64,000 nucleotides of DNA from Moniliella sp. 'wahieum' (taxonomy: Eukaryota > Basidiomycota > Moniliellomycetes > Moniliellales > Moniliellaceae): NCBI GenBank assembly GCA_003971905.1, contig RSEE01000064.1, positions 186,001 through 250,000 on the forward strand, written 5' to 3'. The translations under genes and the position numbers were made by a program. Positions 1 to 12,183 of this stretch are shown one piece after another. Below the pieces are notes generated by a model. That model saw nothing but the letters and a program-made list of their open reading frames with translations. It was not told where the DNA came from and searched no databases. Numbering within the stretch: position 1 is the first letter of the stretch; every line of letters begins with the position of its first letter.

Positions 1-233
1 CTGAGATTTGATGTGTAAATTTACCCCTCTGTTCCGTCCCTTTGCTCTCTAGCCACTGTAGTAGTCTGGAGTGAAAAGGCATCCCTCCCTCATGAATCTC
101 TTCACCTTAAGCTGTTGATCTGCCTCGGTCGAACCCACTAGGGGCGGTATCCCACTCAAAGAGACGAAGGAGAGGGGATCATTTGGGGTTAATTTAGGTA
201 ACCGTAGCATCGCATCCCCAACCAAAGCTGCGC

Positions 234-1120
234 TCAGGCTTGCGGGTAAGGAGGCAACCCCCACTCTGGTTTAAAGTCGAGCATGGAGGTGAGAGTTTGG
301 TGGGGCGCATCCGGGTCGGAAGGCGAGCCAGGCAGACGGTCATGGTGGATCTTAAGCAGCTCTGCATCTGGGATCCACACCACTTTCATTCCAGCCCTCC
401 GGCCGCCGTCACGCCCGGTCGGCCATCCTCAAAGACAGCAGCTCCTCCCCACCAAGGAGGGTACCGTCGTACTGCGCACCGGGCTGGCGTACGCGCGCTT
501 CCCACTCTGCTACTTCAGCCGGGGTAGAGCCCAACGCTTCGCGTGCAGCAACGAGGAAAATGTCCGGGTTGGGCTTGCGCGCTCCACACGTGCATCGTCC
601 CCCGTACATAATGCGTGCCAAACAGCTCAAACAGTTGCGCATTGGCCGCCTTTTGATCTCGAACGCTTTGCGCTGGCTGGACGTGGCAATCGCAAGGGCA
701 CCCCGCTGGCTTGAGGTGGAATCAACTTGATCACCCCAGGGAGCGGACGGACGTTGTGGAACTCTTCTTGGATCAACACCGCGCGTTGGGCTAGGAAACT
801 GTCAATCGTAAACGGGCAGGCATCCTGGTCGAACGCTCTTCTTTCCCCTCGCGAGGCGGCCAGATGCGCAAAGAGAATGGTCACAGCCACGCGGTCGGGG
901 GTACCCATCAGCTTGGCTTTGATCTCCCACGTTTGTTCCTTCCCATACGGACGCAGCAACTTGTTCACCACCACCGTGTAGGCGTCCTCGGAATTGAGCA
1001 GCAGCCCGTCCATCTGCGCGCTGGGTCAGCCTCGGCGCGGTCGCAGCAAGGGGGGAGGGGACGGACATCAAAGAGACACGCCTGAATGGGCGCCTTGACA
1101 GCGGGCAGATTGGAGGCCAT
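234..1120 (-). CDS. HAD-family phosphatase, pseudouridine-5'-phosphatase-like
   Basis: Haloacid-dehalogenase-superfamily hydrolase, closest in character to the HDHD1/pseudouridine-5'-phosphatase and GS1-like group that dephosphorylates small sugar phosphates in the cytosol. The start at 1120 begins MASNLPAVKAPIQACLFD. A 53-bp GT-AG intron (1014-1066) then joins it to MDGLLLNSED, which restores the LFDMDGLLLNSED nucleophile motif (the two Asp of DxD). Further on, KPNPDIFLVAAREALG around 550-590 is the motif III lysine region, and VVWIPDAELL at about 345-370 is the C-terminal HAD strand. The stop is at 234-236 after PEWGLPPYPQA. The intron junction is convincing because it rebuilds the catalytic motif exactly. 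The reading frame changes at least twice downstream of 640, so the protein is not open end to end. The exact substrate is an inference from the family. Confidence 0.8.
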
Positions 1121-1462
1121 GGGGGCGTTGGCGGTGCGTGTGGAGGGGGTGAGGGGGCCGAGTCACTAGTCAACCAGGCCTGGCGAGATCAACCCACGGG
1201 CAACCCTAGAGCGGTGGCAGCAACCCTACTGGAGGCAGCCCAGGCATGGACAAAAGTTTCAACTCGATCGTCTATTCTCTGTGGCTCTGTCTGTCGGTGG
1301 AGCTACGCCGCATCAGGTTCTGCGTCTGCTGCGCTGGGGCGCCATGGCATTGCATGGGATCGGCATCGCCGCGCCGGGTATCCTCCGCCTGGCTCCCCTC
1401 GGCCACCGGGCGGGGCCTTCGTCGTTCTTCGTAGCTCGCTCTCGCTCCGCCCCGCATGCTCC
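1121..1462. other. Intergenic gap upstream of the HAD gene
   Basis: About 340 bp between the 3' end of VPS9 and the start of the HAD gene, both on the minus strand. It must contain the HAD promoter and the VPS9 terminator. I see no RNA gene, repeat or conserved coding in it. Confidence 0.4.
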
Positions 1463-3887
1463 CTAGCCCATCGCGAGCAACTTGTCAATCGTGTCCTCCA
1501 AGTTGCCCGCACACGCCTCCAGCATCAGCTGACACACGTCCGCTCCATATTCGGGAACATGATCGTCAGCGTCTCGAGCTTGGCTTGGTGCTGCTGGTCC
1601 TCCGCCCAGGGATTCGGCACCTCCCCCCGCGGCGACAGCGGCAACGCAGACTAGTCGCTGGCCCCGCCGCGTCAGGCGCAAAGGAAAGGCTCGCCCCGTG
1701 GTGAAACCGGTTCGGCGGTTAGGCCCCTCGGAGAAGAGCGACAAGAGGCGATTGCGCTGGGCTGAGGAGGGTGCGGAAGCTGGTAGAAGGAGAGGGCATG
1801 GCGGCAACCTCTCTTCCCCACTACGCGCCGGACCCTTTCTCCCCCGCTCGCCCTGCTGGGGACTCCAGCTCAGAGGAAGAAGCAGGGGCAGGAGGGGCAG
1901 GAACGACCGTAGGCTCGACTGCTGTCGCCTCAGCCCACAACTTGTTCAATGCTCCAATCGGACGACCAATCCCCATCTTGGCCGCTTCGCCCGTACGCTG
2001 CAAAATTGACGCGTGTCCTCCGCAAGGGAGGCGGTGGCCAAGGGCGCGGTCAGTGCCCCAAACCCGCCACTGGGCCCCGCTGCGGGACGTCCCCTGCCTC
2101 GTGTTCGGTTCCGGACTGGGTAGTCTGGGTGGCTGCAGGGAGCTGGGGCAGTGCCCGGGGCGGATGAGGTGGCAGTGGAAGGTGGAGCGGCTCGTGTGTC
2201 GCTAGGACCAGCAAATACTTCTTTGAGCGATTGCACCCCGACCCGGCCATTTCTAGCAGCCCAAATTCTTGGTAGCACGGGAGGGCGTTTGCGCTCTGCT
2301 CGGCAGCCATATGAATCGCAGCTTGCTCCACGTTTTCTTCAAACTCATCCGAGGAGAGGTGGGAGAGGGAGGCAAAGTCCATTTGCTCAATGAACGTGAT
2401 CGCGCCCTGAGCGAGGTGAGGTAGTACCCGGCTTCCGAGTTGAGCCGTTCGGGACTCGAAGTTGGTGATGTACTCTACGTTGCTTACCAGATGCGGGCAC
2501 TTGGCTCGCAACACCACCAGTACCAGTAACGGCAAAAGGTGTCGGCGCTGGCGTCTTCCTTGAGGTGCCGGATCAAGCCAAAGATCACCTTGCACACGTT
2601 GAGGATACAGATGAGCTTGTCGCGGGGTGCTTTGTAGTGGTTGATCTTGAGCAATTCCTTGATGGCAAATTCGAGGAACCACTCGAAGCGCCCATCGTCG
2701 GCAGGTCCAAATGGCGTTCTTCCACCCAAGCAAACAAGGCAACTTTTTGATCCAGGACCGCGTCCCGTTCCAAGTCGTCCGTTTGGATGGGCCATTTGCC
2801 TGCGGCGGCGACAGCAGGGGAAAAGGTATAGTTGTACAGCCGGCTCATTACTAGTTTCTCCATGGCCTCCTTGGCATTGTCAAACTCACTGGCCGTCTGC
2901 TCGCTCCAGGGCAAGGTGCGGGTCATCAGGTCGGTGATGAACTTGAGAAAATCCATGACCAACTGTACCTGGCTCGGACGCGTGTGGGGACGACGGGCAA
3001 AGTTGCGGATAAAGCTATTGGGGCGAGTGGCAAAGTGAGTAGTATTCGCATTCACATTCCCATTCCTTTGCACCTGGGTTCAGTGCGCTGAGCAGAACGC
3101 ACCTTCGCACATATTCTCCCACAGGCACTGCGCTGCGCAGTTTCATCTGCTCGAGAAACTTGTTAAGTCGAATGGCACCTCGGGCGCACGTGTGTCGCTG
3201 TGCACATGCTCGAGGTGGGCGGGGGGGCTGAGCAATCGGTCGCCGAATAGGGGAGACCGACGTGGTCGACCGATCCGCCGGGACGGGGGGGAGCGCACTC
3301 GGATCCGGTGAGCTAGGGTCCTTATCGATGGGTGGGGGTGGGGCGCACCACCTCCATCTCCATCTGCATTCCCACCCCTTCTGCTTGTCCCTCTCCCTCT
3401 CCATCCCCACCCCCTTCTGCTTGTCCCTCTCCATCTCACCTCCATCTTCATCTCCATCTCCATCCCCCTCTCCATCTCCATCTGCTGGCCCTTGCCCATA
3501 TTTTCCTTGCAGCGGCGGATGTTGTGCAGGGGCAGTGTCCTTGGGGATGATGTCGCGCGGTGGAGAAGGGGAGGGCTGATACGCTGGCTGCGCCAAGAGC
3601 GAGTCGTCGGCTGCCGAGACACTCTGGTCGGCGGGTGACGGGGGAGGCATGTGTGTGGCGGCGGCGGAGGGTCGAGGGAAAGGCGTTGAACCAGCGGCTC
3701 GAGCGGTGGAGAGGGGCAGGGGGTCGGGGGGGCTCGCGGCGAGCGGCGGCTGCTGTTCTGCGGGCGGGGCGGAGGCGTGTCGGGCGGGTCGAGGCGCGGG
3801 GGCGGCATGGGCACAGCGGCGCGCGGGACGCAAGCGTGGTGGGGCGGGAGGGGCTGGTGGTGGCCTGGGCCGATCGCCGCCTGGCAT
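1463..3887 (-). CDS. VPS9: Vps9-type Rab5 guanine nucleotide exchange factor with C-terminal CUE domain
   Basis: Activates Rab5/Vps21 GTPases in endosomal and vacuolar sorting. The N-terminal third is Pro/Ser-rich and low-complexity. The helical bundle begins NKFLEQMKLRS (about 3140). An 88-bp intron (3015-3102) joins EYVRR to SFIRNFARRPHT and restores the bundle. The VPS9 domain proper is recognised from VMDFLKFITDLM, AIKELLKINHYKAPRDKL and LVSNVEYITNFES, the last being the conserved Rab-contact helix. The last 45 residues contain LETLTIMFPNME and MLEACAGNLEDTIDKLLAMG, a CUE ubiquitin-binding domain with the MFP motif. VPS9 domain followed by CUE is the architecture of yeast Vps9. Several single-base frame changes interrupt it. 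The start is uncertain because the N terminus is repetitive (CATCTC-type codons at 3345-3480), and starts at 3946 or 3808 are alternatives. Confidence 0.88.
3345..3485. repeat. Imperfect CATCTC/CCATCTC microsatellite inside VPS9
   Basis: Degenerate hexamer-like repeats (CATCTC, CCATCTC, TGTCCCTCTCC) run for about 140 bp in the N-terminal low-complexity part of VPS9. On the coding strand they give alternating acidic Met/Glu/Asp/Gly or Arg/Trp strings depending on frame. The array is therefore a likely site of length variation and of assembly error. Confidence 0.7.
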
Positions 3888-4125
3888 CGATCGCCGGCGA
3901 TGGATGGGCGACGCATCACACCCTCATCACCGCGTGCAAGGCGCATGCGTCACGTGATGCGCCGGCGTCTCTGATGGCGCGTGTCGGAGACACCAACACA
4001 AGCGTAGCAACGCCATCCATCCTCCGTTTCCGCCCTGCTACCACCCCCCCCCACCTCCCCCCACCACCTCCACCTCCACCTCCGCCGGCGATGGCCTCGT
4101 TCGGGACGCCATCGCGCAGCACCCC

Positions 4126-7100
4126 ATGCGCTCCAGCGACAGCCACCCGCCCGACAGCCCACCCGGCGCCCCTCTGCCCTCGGCGCCACCAGCAACAGCA
4201 AGCCCCCCCCCGTCCGAAGCGGCGTGCCCGTGCCCCGCACCCGAAAGCGCGCCGCCTCGCCTGCCCTCGAGCCCACCCCGCCCGCCACCCGCCGAGTCAG
4301 CGCCGTGTCGGCTGCTTCCTCCTCTTCCCGCTCCGCCATCCCCTCCCGGGCTCACACACCCATCCCACCAGAAAGCCCTCCCCGGCCCTTGCCCGCTCGG
4401 CCTTCAGCCCCCTACTGCCCCCAGGCCCAAGCCCACTCCCGCCGCCTCGGCTGCCTCCAAGCTTGCGGCGCCAACCAAGATTGGGGCCCCCGCCCATCCT
4501 CGCCCACAGCACGCCCCCTTCCCAACTCGCCCGTCCGCCTTCCCAGCTCGCCGCCCCGCTTCCGCCCTTTCCCGTCCCGGATCCGCCATGGGCAGCCGCA
4601 TCCCTTCTGCATCCAGGGCCCCATCCTCCGAGCCTACACCTACCTTGCCTGCCACGCCCAGCATGGCCAGTATGTCCCCCGGAGCCGAAACCGAAGTTGG
4701 AGCCGCAGCCGGGATCGACAACCCCTCCACCGACACATGGAGCGCCGAGCGGGACGAGCTCCAGGCCCAGATCGCTGCCCTGTCTTCCGAACGGGATGCA
4801 GCGGTGGCCGAACGGGATGCGTTACTGCAGCAGGACAAGATGGAGACTGATCTGCAGACCCAGCTTGCCCAGCTTACCCAGACACTTGCTCAGGCCCAAA
4901 CCCAGGCCGCGGAAAGCGAAGTGCAGCGTGCTGACCTGGTGGCCCAGGCCAAGGAGGGGAAACACTTCTTGCTTCTCTCCAGGAAGAGCATCAGTCCGCC
5001 CTTACGCAGTTGCAGGACGAATACCGTATTCTCCAATCAGCTCATGCCGACGCGGCTGAACCCTGGCGCGCACGTGTGCCGAGAAGGAGGGCGAGCACGC
5101 GGCGCATGTAAGCACGATGAAGACGTTGGAGGAGGAGTTGGCGTCGCTCCGTCGTGAAAACCAGGAGCTGCTTCCCCTCCGCTCACTAACGGAGGAGGTA
5201 GGCGATGCGTGCCGCCAAAGCCGACACGGAGAAACAGCTCGGCCTGCTCCAGGAAAGGTTTGACCAGGCAGAACAGGAGCATACCTCGTACCTTGTCTCC
5301 CTTCGTGCCGAGCACGAAGAAGCTCTTCATGCCCAGCGTGACACTCTTGCTCTTGCTACCAACGACAAGCAGCAGACCGAACAAGCACCACGCACTCACA
5401 GAGCAGGTGGAACGGTTGACTTCTTCCCTCGGCCAAGTCACCCAAGACCGGGACCAGATGAACACGCTCCTGGATCAGGTGCGGAACGAGAAATCGACGC
5501 TGGCACAGGAGGTAGAAAGACTCGGCACTGAGCTTTCGGAGGCCCAACGTGCCCTTGACACGGCGCACCGGGACCACGAAACGCGCGCTGAAGAGCACCA
5601 GATCGCCCTGGAGGACTTGCAGCGTCAGTTGGCGGCTGACTCGCGCGCGCCGACGAGCGAGACACGCTCCGTTCCGAGCTCGATGCGGCCAGGCCCAGTT
5701 ACTTCAACACAAAGACGATGCACAAAGGCTCCAAGCGCTGCAGGAGGAAAAGACAACCAACCTGGACCACCGCCCGGATGCAAGAGCAAGTAGAAACCAA
5801 GGAGAAGGAGAATGAGACGTTGCGCCAGGAGGTGGCGTCGTTGGCGCTGGTCCAGGCCGAGTTGGAATCCCCAAGGCGTCCCTCTCGCAGCTCGAGACGG
5901 TGCTGGCAAATGGGGAGGAGGGCACGGCTCAGCTCACCGCTCGTCTGGATGAGATGAAAGCGTCGCAGGCCTTGCTTGTGGCCAACTGGAAGCACGCAAT
6001 CTCTGAGCTCGGTGCAGGAGGAGCTGAAGGGGGAGAAGGGCGAAGCGGAGGCTCTTCGCACCACCCTGCAGGAGTGGCAGGATAAGTACGCCGATGCCCT
6101 GCACCAGGGCGAGACGTACCTCCACGACCTCACTTCCGTACGTGGGGAATTGGACGCGGCACAGCGCGACCTGCTGGACGAGCGACAAGCGAGCCAACAG
6201 GCAAAAGAAGCGTTGGATTCGGCGTTGCAGCAAAAGGAAGAGGCTCACCAAGCTGCTTTAGCAGAGAAGACCGAGACGCACCACGCCGCCCTTCAGGCCG
6301 CTGAGGAGGCTCACCAGACTTCACTGAAGAACAGCAGGAGGCCCATGCGGATACCCTCGCCTCGGTCCAGGCCAAGTTGACTCAAGCGCGACAATCTGTT
6401 GGCGCGGCAGGGCGAGCTGGATAACCTGCGGACCGAATTTGATGCCCTCTCGGCCGATCGGCGCAGATGACAGAACGACTGGCGCAGAAAGACGCGACGC
6501 TTGAGCAGCTTACAACTGAGCATGAAGCACGCACACCAAGCTAGTCGAGGTCCAAGACGCGTTGCGCCAGGCCAACGTTGTCCAGGAGGAGACACAAGCG
6601 GCGCGGGCAAAGGAGAGTGAAGCCCTGCGTACCCTCCAGGCAGAGCACGACGAGGTCCAACAAACTCTGCTGGGGCGGACAAAAGATCTTACGGCTGCCC
6701 AAAAGAATGTGCTGCTATGTCCAAGGCGGCGGAAGAACACGACTTGGTCCTACAGCAGCTGAGGCACCAACTCACTACCGCTCAGGAAAACGAGGCGGAG
6801 AGCCAAAAGGCTAGGGCGCAGCTCACGGAAGAGCATGAGGTCGTTCAAAAGGAAGCAGAAACCTTGCGCACGAAACTGGCAGCGGCAGAGATGCAGCACC
6901 ACGACTTGGAGGAGCAGCATGCGACTCTGTGTTCGTCCAAGGAGCAGGTGGAAGCCCAATTGAGCTTGGCGCAGGAGGCTGTCGCAACGGCCGTGTCCGC
7001 AAAGGAGGCGTTGGAGCGAGATCTAGTGGCCGTACGGCAAACCCTGTCCGAGGGAGGGGACGAGGTGCAACTGCTCCGGTCGCAATTGCACAGGCGAGGG

Positions 7101-8556
7101 AGGCCCAAGCGCAGGAGCAGACGAAAACTGGTTCAGTTGGAGACCCGGATCAGCGAGCTAGCCACGTCGAAGCTGAGGGGAACAGTTGCAAAAGGACCTC
7201 AAACAGCTCGAAACCGACCGCACCTCAGTTGCCACTCAGCTATCGCAGGTTCAGACCCAAGCGGAACAGGCTCAAGAAGAACTGACCAAGTTGACAGACG
7301 ACCGCGTCCCTCTGCGCCCAACTACAGCAAGCCGAGACTACGAATGCGTCCCTAGAGAGGGCAAATGCGCAGTTGAAAACGAACGTCTGAGCTCCAAACC
7401 AAGTTGGCCGACACTGAGAAACAAGTGGAGTCAGTCCAGGCGGAGCTTACGGCCATCAAAGCTCATTGCACAGACGTTGAAGCCGAGCTGGACCAGGTCA
7501 AGCAGCAGCACCTCCCTCCAAGCTGGAGCAGGCAGAAGGGCAAGCGAAGCAAGTGCAGGCAGAGCATGCGACGCCCAAGCCGAGTTGGCAACGGTCCAGC
7601 GGACCATGCGGAGCTTCAGTCGAGACTGGCCGAGGCCGAGTCTTTGGCTCGCACGGTGGAGCAGGAGCACCCCTTGTCCTGCAAGAAAAAGATGCACAGC
7701 TGGCCCGGTTGAGGAAGCACGTGCTGCGCATGCCAACGACCTGTCCCAGTTGGGAAGGAGCTTGCAGAGCTGCGGCAAACCCAAACTGACCGCGTCTGGT
7801 CTTGCCAGCCTGGAGGTGTGAAGGAGAAAGCCGCTCAGGTCGAACAAGAGCTCGCTTTGGTCCGGAACGAGCTTTCCTCTGTGCAGGCAAAGCTCGACGT
7901 TGCCTGACCGAGAAGCAGCGCAAACTCAGTTGGCTCAGAACCACACGGAGCACATGACTGCACTGCAGACGGTGCAAACTAGGGCAACGCAATTGGAGGC
8001 CGAACTCCACTCTGTGCAGAACAAGTACGAAGCGGCAGAGGCGGCACAAGAGACCCCAAGAAGGAGCTTGAGGCGGCACGGCAAACTCACCAAGCCCCCT
8101 TGGCCCTGCGTGCCGAGCTCCAGGCAAAGGAGCAGAGCTGGAAAAGGCGGTTTCTGAAAAGGAGCGCATGCCACGGTCCCCCTCGCAGAACGCACGGCAC
8201 CGCAGGTTTCTGCTGCCGACAAGGAACACATGGTACGTAGTCCCCCCCCCCCGCGCGCGCCTCTGCCTTCATCCTCTTGCGAGTTGGAACTAACGTATAT
8301 ACAGCACTCTTTGCAAGCCCAACACGAGCAGTTGGCTCTGCTCCGGCGGCAGAAGCAAGCTTCCGACCGGGAGATGGAAGCGTTACGATCTGCTTTGGCC
8401 CAGGAGGTTGCCACCAAGGTTGCGCTGGAGGTGAGGCTGGGCACGTCCGTGCCCCTCCAGGAAGAGGGTCCAGGTGACTTGGCGCAAGAGGCTGCCCGAC
8501 TGCAACAGGAGATTGGGCGGCTGAAGCAACAGTATGCGGCGTTGGACGAACTTTGA
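4126..8556 (+). CDS. Very long coiled-coil protein (golgin/tropomyosin-like architecture)
   Basis: The N-terminal 200 residues are Pro/Ser/Ala-rich and basic (MRSSDSHPPDSPPG, then RTRKRAASPALEP). From about 4730 to 8550 the translation is almost pure heptad repeat rich in Gln, Glu, Leu and Ala, for example ERDELQAQIAALSSERD and ENEAESQKARAQLTEEHE. A 72-bp intron (8233-8304, with a CTAAC branch-like element) joins KEHM to HSLQAQHEQLALLRR. The stop is at 8554-8556 after QYAALDEL. The expected length is about 1,450 residues. The coding signal jumps frame about a dozen times, so no single ORF covers it. No specific membrane anchor, GRIP or motor domain is visible, so candidates include a golgin, spindle-pole or nuclear-basket type filament protein. 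The start shares a 238-bp divergent promoter with VPS9. An alternative ATG lies at 4091. Confidence 0.75.
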
Positions 8557-8714
8557 TCAAGTGTTTGTTCTCTTCCTATCAGCTCCTCCATCTCTGTCTT
8601 GGAGTTGACCTTCGTTTTCGCCTTCCCCTCTTTGCTCTTGTTCTTTTACTCAAACTATGGCTGTGACCCAATGGCCCATTCAAATTCAACAATGGGGAGC
8701 GTATAGGGATGCAA

Positions 8715-9843
8715 TTAACTAGACCACCTCACCCAGGTCGTCGTCAAAGGCAAAGGGGTGGATGGTGGTACTAGGTAGCGGTGGGAAGGGAGTTCTGGGG
8801 TGCCTGAACCGTCTCCGGCTGCTGGGTAAAAGAGGGCAGAGGGGAAGAAAGACAAAGATCGGCCAGCCAGGCACACCTCCCGTGGCCAGCATGCTCTCTG
8901 CTCCCACAGACAGAGAAGAGGGCAAGCCTTCCACAGTCGTGTCGGTAACGCTGGCAGAAGCAACGGATGAAGCTGGTCAACGACCGCAGAGGACAACGTA
9001 GGTTCCCCACGCAACGCACATACAAGCGCATACACATCCAGCTTCTGCGCCAGCTGCGTTGCAAAAGGGGCAAGCGCAATAGAGAGACAAGGCCCTGGCT
9101 CGGCTCGCTTCCTACCACAGGCAGGGGGGGGACTTGCCCAGCAGGATTTCCCGCGTGGCCATGTGGACCGGGCGGTGACGGCGAGGAGGGAGAGCGCATT
9201 GGGAACAAAGGTGGGTGCGGGAGGCGTGCGTATGTGGAGGGAAATGGTGCGAAAGGCAGATTGGCAGCGGTCGAGGAGGGCAACCAGTTGGACGCTGGCT
9301 TGCAATGGCCAGGCAGGCGGCGCGGGCGGCCGCGGGGGAAGGCGGTTTGTTGGGCATGCCACTGAGTTTGGGAGGGACGAGACCGGTCTTCTTCTTACGC
9401 GTGGGAGGGTAGATGGATACGACGGCGCGCGTGCCCTGGAGGAAGGCAGTGCGCAGCACGCACGGCGCGAGCGGGCGCTTGGCGTCTTCCTCCGAGGGGA
9501 CAGCGGGGAAATGCGTGCGGCGCCCGCCCCGGGGACGGGAAGAACGGGGAGGCTACGCGCCTGCGGCGTATCCGCTTGACGGAGGAAGGATCAGGATGAA
9601 CGTCACCGAGAAGGCCGGGAGCGAGCGCAGGACGCCTTCGGCTGACTGGTAGAACTTGGCGGCGCGCAGAGAAGCGTGGGAGCGGTACTGGATCTGGGAC
9701 AAGAGAGCCAGCTCGACTGCAGCACAGGCACGGCGGCATAGGCGCGGCGCAGGATGGTTCGGGCATTGTTGGCGAGAGGAGGGAGGGGGTGGTGGGACGG
9801 CGCGGGGCGGCGCGAGCTTGCGCTTCCTGCTGGTGGTGTCCAT
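8715..9843 (-). CDS. Unidentified protein, faint resemblance to RNase MRP/Nepro N-terminal family
   Basis: Starts MDTTSRKRKLAPPRA and runs to a stop at 8715. Readable pieces in order are NNARTILRRAYAAV, LLSQIQYRSHASLRAAKFYQS, a basic TRKKKTGLVPPKL segment, LVALLDRCQSAFRTISLHIRTP followed by FVPNALSLLAVTARVHMATREIL, and QKLDVYALVCALRG. The order of an N-terminal helix with an 'xQYRSHxxxR' core and a later hydrophobic 'LLAxxARV' helix loosely recalls the Rmp1/Nepro family of nucleolar RNase-MRP-associated proteins. I cannot support that firmly, and the function should be treated as unknown. Several frame changes interrupt it. It diverges from ARPC4 across a 265-bp promoter that contains a TATA-like TATATTATT near 9862. 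Confidence 0.5.
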
Positions 9844-10108
9844 GGTGGGTGGTGGTGGCCGTGGTATATTATTTTGACGGCGGTCCGAGAAAAGTGGGAA
9901 GTTTCAATGTGCAATGCCCACTGTCCACATTCACCTGTTCAACTTCAACGTTCACTGTTCGCGGCTGACCTAAGCCGGCCCGACGTGGCCACAGCGTCGC
10001 AGCGCTCCGCTATCGTCGGCGCTCAGCCGCTCAGCCACGCGCAGCGCGCAGGCGTTGGCTCGCGACGCCGGCCCGCCCCAGCTCCACCATCCCCGCCGCC
10101 CTCGCGCC

Positions 10109-10714
10109 ATGTCCAACACGCTGCGCCCGTACCTCGCATGCGTCCGCTCCTCCCTCACGGCGGCGCTCATGCTCGAGAACTTTGCGTCCCAGACCGTTGA
10201 GCGCCACAATGCCCCCGAGATCGAGACCCAGCGCACCCCGAGGTGCTCTTGCAGCCGCTCGAGATCTGCCGCAACGAGAGCGAGCGGGTGCTGATTGAGC
10301 CCTCGATCAACTCGGTCCGCCTCAGCATCAAGATCAAGCAGGCCGACGACATTGAGCACATCCTCTGCTCCAAGTTCACCCGCTTCATGATGCAGCGCGC
10401 AGAGAACTTTGTGGTCCTGCGCCGCAAACCCGTCAAGGGCTACGACATCTCTTTCCTCATCACACAACGTGCACACCGAGTCCATGCTCAAGCACAAGCT
10501 CGTCGACTTCATCATCCAGTTCATGGAGGAGGTCGACAAGGAAATCTCAGAATGAAACTCTCGCTCAACGCTCGTGCTCGGATCGTGGCCGAGTCCTACC
10601 TGGCCCAAGTACGTCTTTGCATCCCACATCTCGCACCTCGTCCTCATTTGCGTGCTACTCGCTATTAACTACCACATGCCCTTCCTCTCTTTCGGTTCTT
10701 AGTTTGCCTATTGA
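10109..10714 (+). CDS. ARC19: Arp2/3 complex 20-kDa subunit (ARPC4)
   Basis: Structural subunit of the Arp2/3 actin-nucleation complex, acting at cortical patches and endocytic sites. The start [20 protein letters not shown] is typical of ARPC4. It continues [57 protein letters not shown] and [10 protein letters not shown]. The C terminus reads [11 protein letters not shown], then [19 protein letters not shown], then a 94-bp intron (10609-10702), then FAY and a TGA at 10712. The KEISE/MKLS join needs one extra base near 10552, and two further single-base shifts lie at about 10240 and 10465. The ungapped length matches the family (about 168 residues). This is one of the most conserved actin-complex subunits, so the shifts are more likely sequence error than decay. 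Confidence 0.93.
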
Positions 10715-10817
10715 TTCGCCAAGCAGGAAAGAGGCGAGCGCGCATGCAATTCAATTCCATTGAGTCTGTACCTGCGGGGTAGGGGCGGGGGCGGGGGGGG
10801 GGACGGGGCGAAGGACA

Positions 10818-12183
10818 TTACGCCCGCTTGACACGCTGCAACCGCAGAGGCATTCCCGCTGGGTCCAACAGTCCCGTCAGCCCATTGTCCTGTACCGGCG
10901 CTGGCTTCTGCTCTGGCACCTGCTCCACCACTTGCGGTCCTGGGCCGACTTGGGTGTGGATCAGTCGGCTGACAGCGCCGACAGCCTGGACCGGGATGAC
11001 CTGCGGGTTGAACCCCTTGGGCAGCCCGGTGGGAAGCGGGACCTCCTCTTGGGGACCACGGAAGGAGGCACCGGCGCCCTTGCCGAGCAAATTGAACGTG
11101 TCGTCCAACGCGGCTGAGGGGAAGTAGTGGCGGATAAGATTGAGGAGGGAGGCATTTTCCTTTTCGTGGTAGAGCACCGCGTTGGGCCCGGCATCGTATG
11201 TGTATCCCGCCAGACGCTTGCCACCCTCAGCGAGAGAGGCGCGGTTGAGCTCCTCGATCAGCTGGATCACAGCCCGCGAGGTATCGTTGAGGTAAAGATG
11301 GGGGGCTGGGTGTCGAGGCAGCAGGCATGGAAGTTGTTCGAGTCGGCCATGGTGAGAGCAGCAAAGGCATCAAAGTCCTTGGCCTGAATCGCGGTGCGCA
11401 TGTCTTGCATCCGCTTGGGAACCACATGCTCCACACGCGCCTGCAGGAAGGGAGAGGTAGCGACGGTGCGCTGCATCCCGGCCGTGGAAGGGGTGCCCTT
11501 CTTGGCGTCCGAGACGACACAGATCAGCGCCTGAAGCGTGGGCCAGTGCGCTTGCTCGGCCACACTGACCGCAAGGCTGTCCTTCCCATCCTCCTCTGTA
11601 CCCATCTGCCACGCCACAAAGCCGCCCATGAGCGAGCGGCAGGCCGAGCCACTTCCCTGCCGCGCGACACGCGTCAGCTCCGACATCTATAGCGCCTCCT
11701 TGAGGGAGAAGAGGGTGGCCAGAGCATAGGTCAGCGCGGCAAAGCCCGAAGCGACGAAGCCAGGCCAGCAGCAGTGGGGAAGTTGTTTTCAGACACAACG
11801 TGCAGGCCCCATTCGGACAGCTGGGGAAAGGGTCAGCCATCCATGCGTATGCGATTCGAGAAGATGAGAAGCAGAGGCGGAGCGTACCTTGGGCAGGGAC
11901 GGGTCCTTGTCTTCCAGGCTCTTGCGCATGGTGCGGATTTCGGAAATGCATTTGTCCAGTCGTCCACCAGGCTGGATCTGTTCCTCGACGCCATTGAGCC
12001 AGAGGCGGTCCTCGCTCCATGCCGCGTCGGCCCGGGCGGAGGTCTTGCTCTGGAGCTGGGCCTGGTCGAGGGTGACACTGAGCGAGTCGTTGGTGGGGAG
12101 GATGAGGGCGGTGTTGCGCTTGCCCCAGTACTTGACCACGGCGATGTGACCGGGGCACTGACGGTGGCTTGGTAGACGGTCAT
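10818..12183 (-). CDS. MVD1: Diphosphomevalonate decarboxylase
   Basis: GHMP-family enzyme converting mevalonate diphosphate to isopentenyl diphosphate, the last step of the mevalonate pathway (yeast ERG19/MVD1). The start is [11 protein letters not shown], immediately followed in the next frame by [12 protein letters not shown], the substrate-binding N-terminal motif (one base missing near 12147). Further motifs are [13 protein letters not shown], an intron of 67 bp (11821-11887) joining DPSLPK to [19 protein letters not shown], and the phosphate loop [19 protein letters not shown]. Then follow [20 protein letters not shown] and [14 protein letters not shown]. The C-terminal part ([16 protein letters not shown], then [13 protein letters not shown]) is complete to RVKRA and the stop at 10818. 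Length is about 400 residues, usual for fungi. It is transcribed divergently from the TM9 gene over about 630 bp. Confidence 0.95.

Noticed and set aside
3560-5059. A 499-codon plus-strand open frame, the longest in the window
   Set aside because: It runs antisense through VPS9, across the divergent promoter, and into the coiled-coil gene in a frame of Pro/Arg-rich low-complexity sequence. It is a product of high GC, not a gene.
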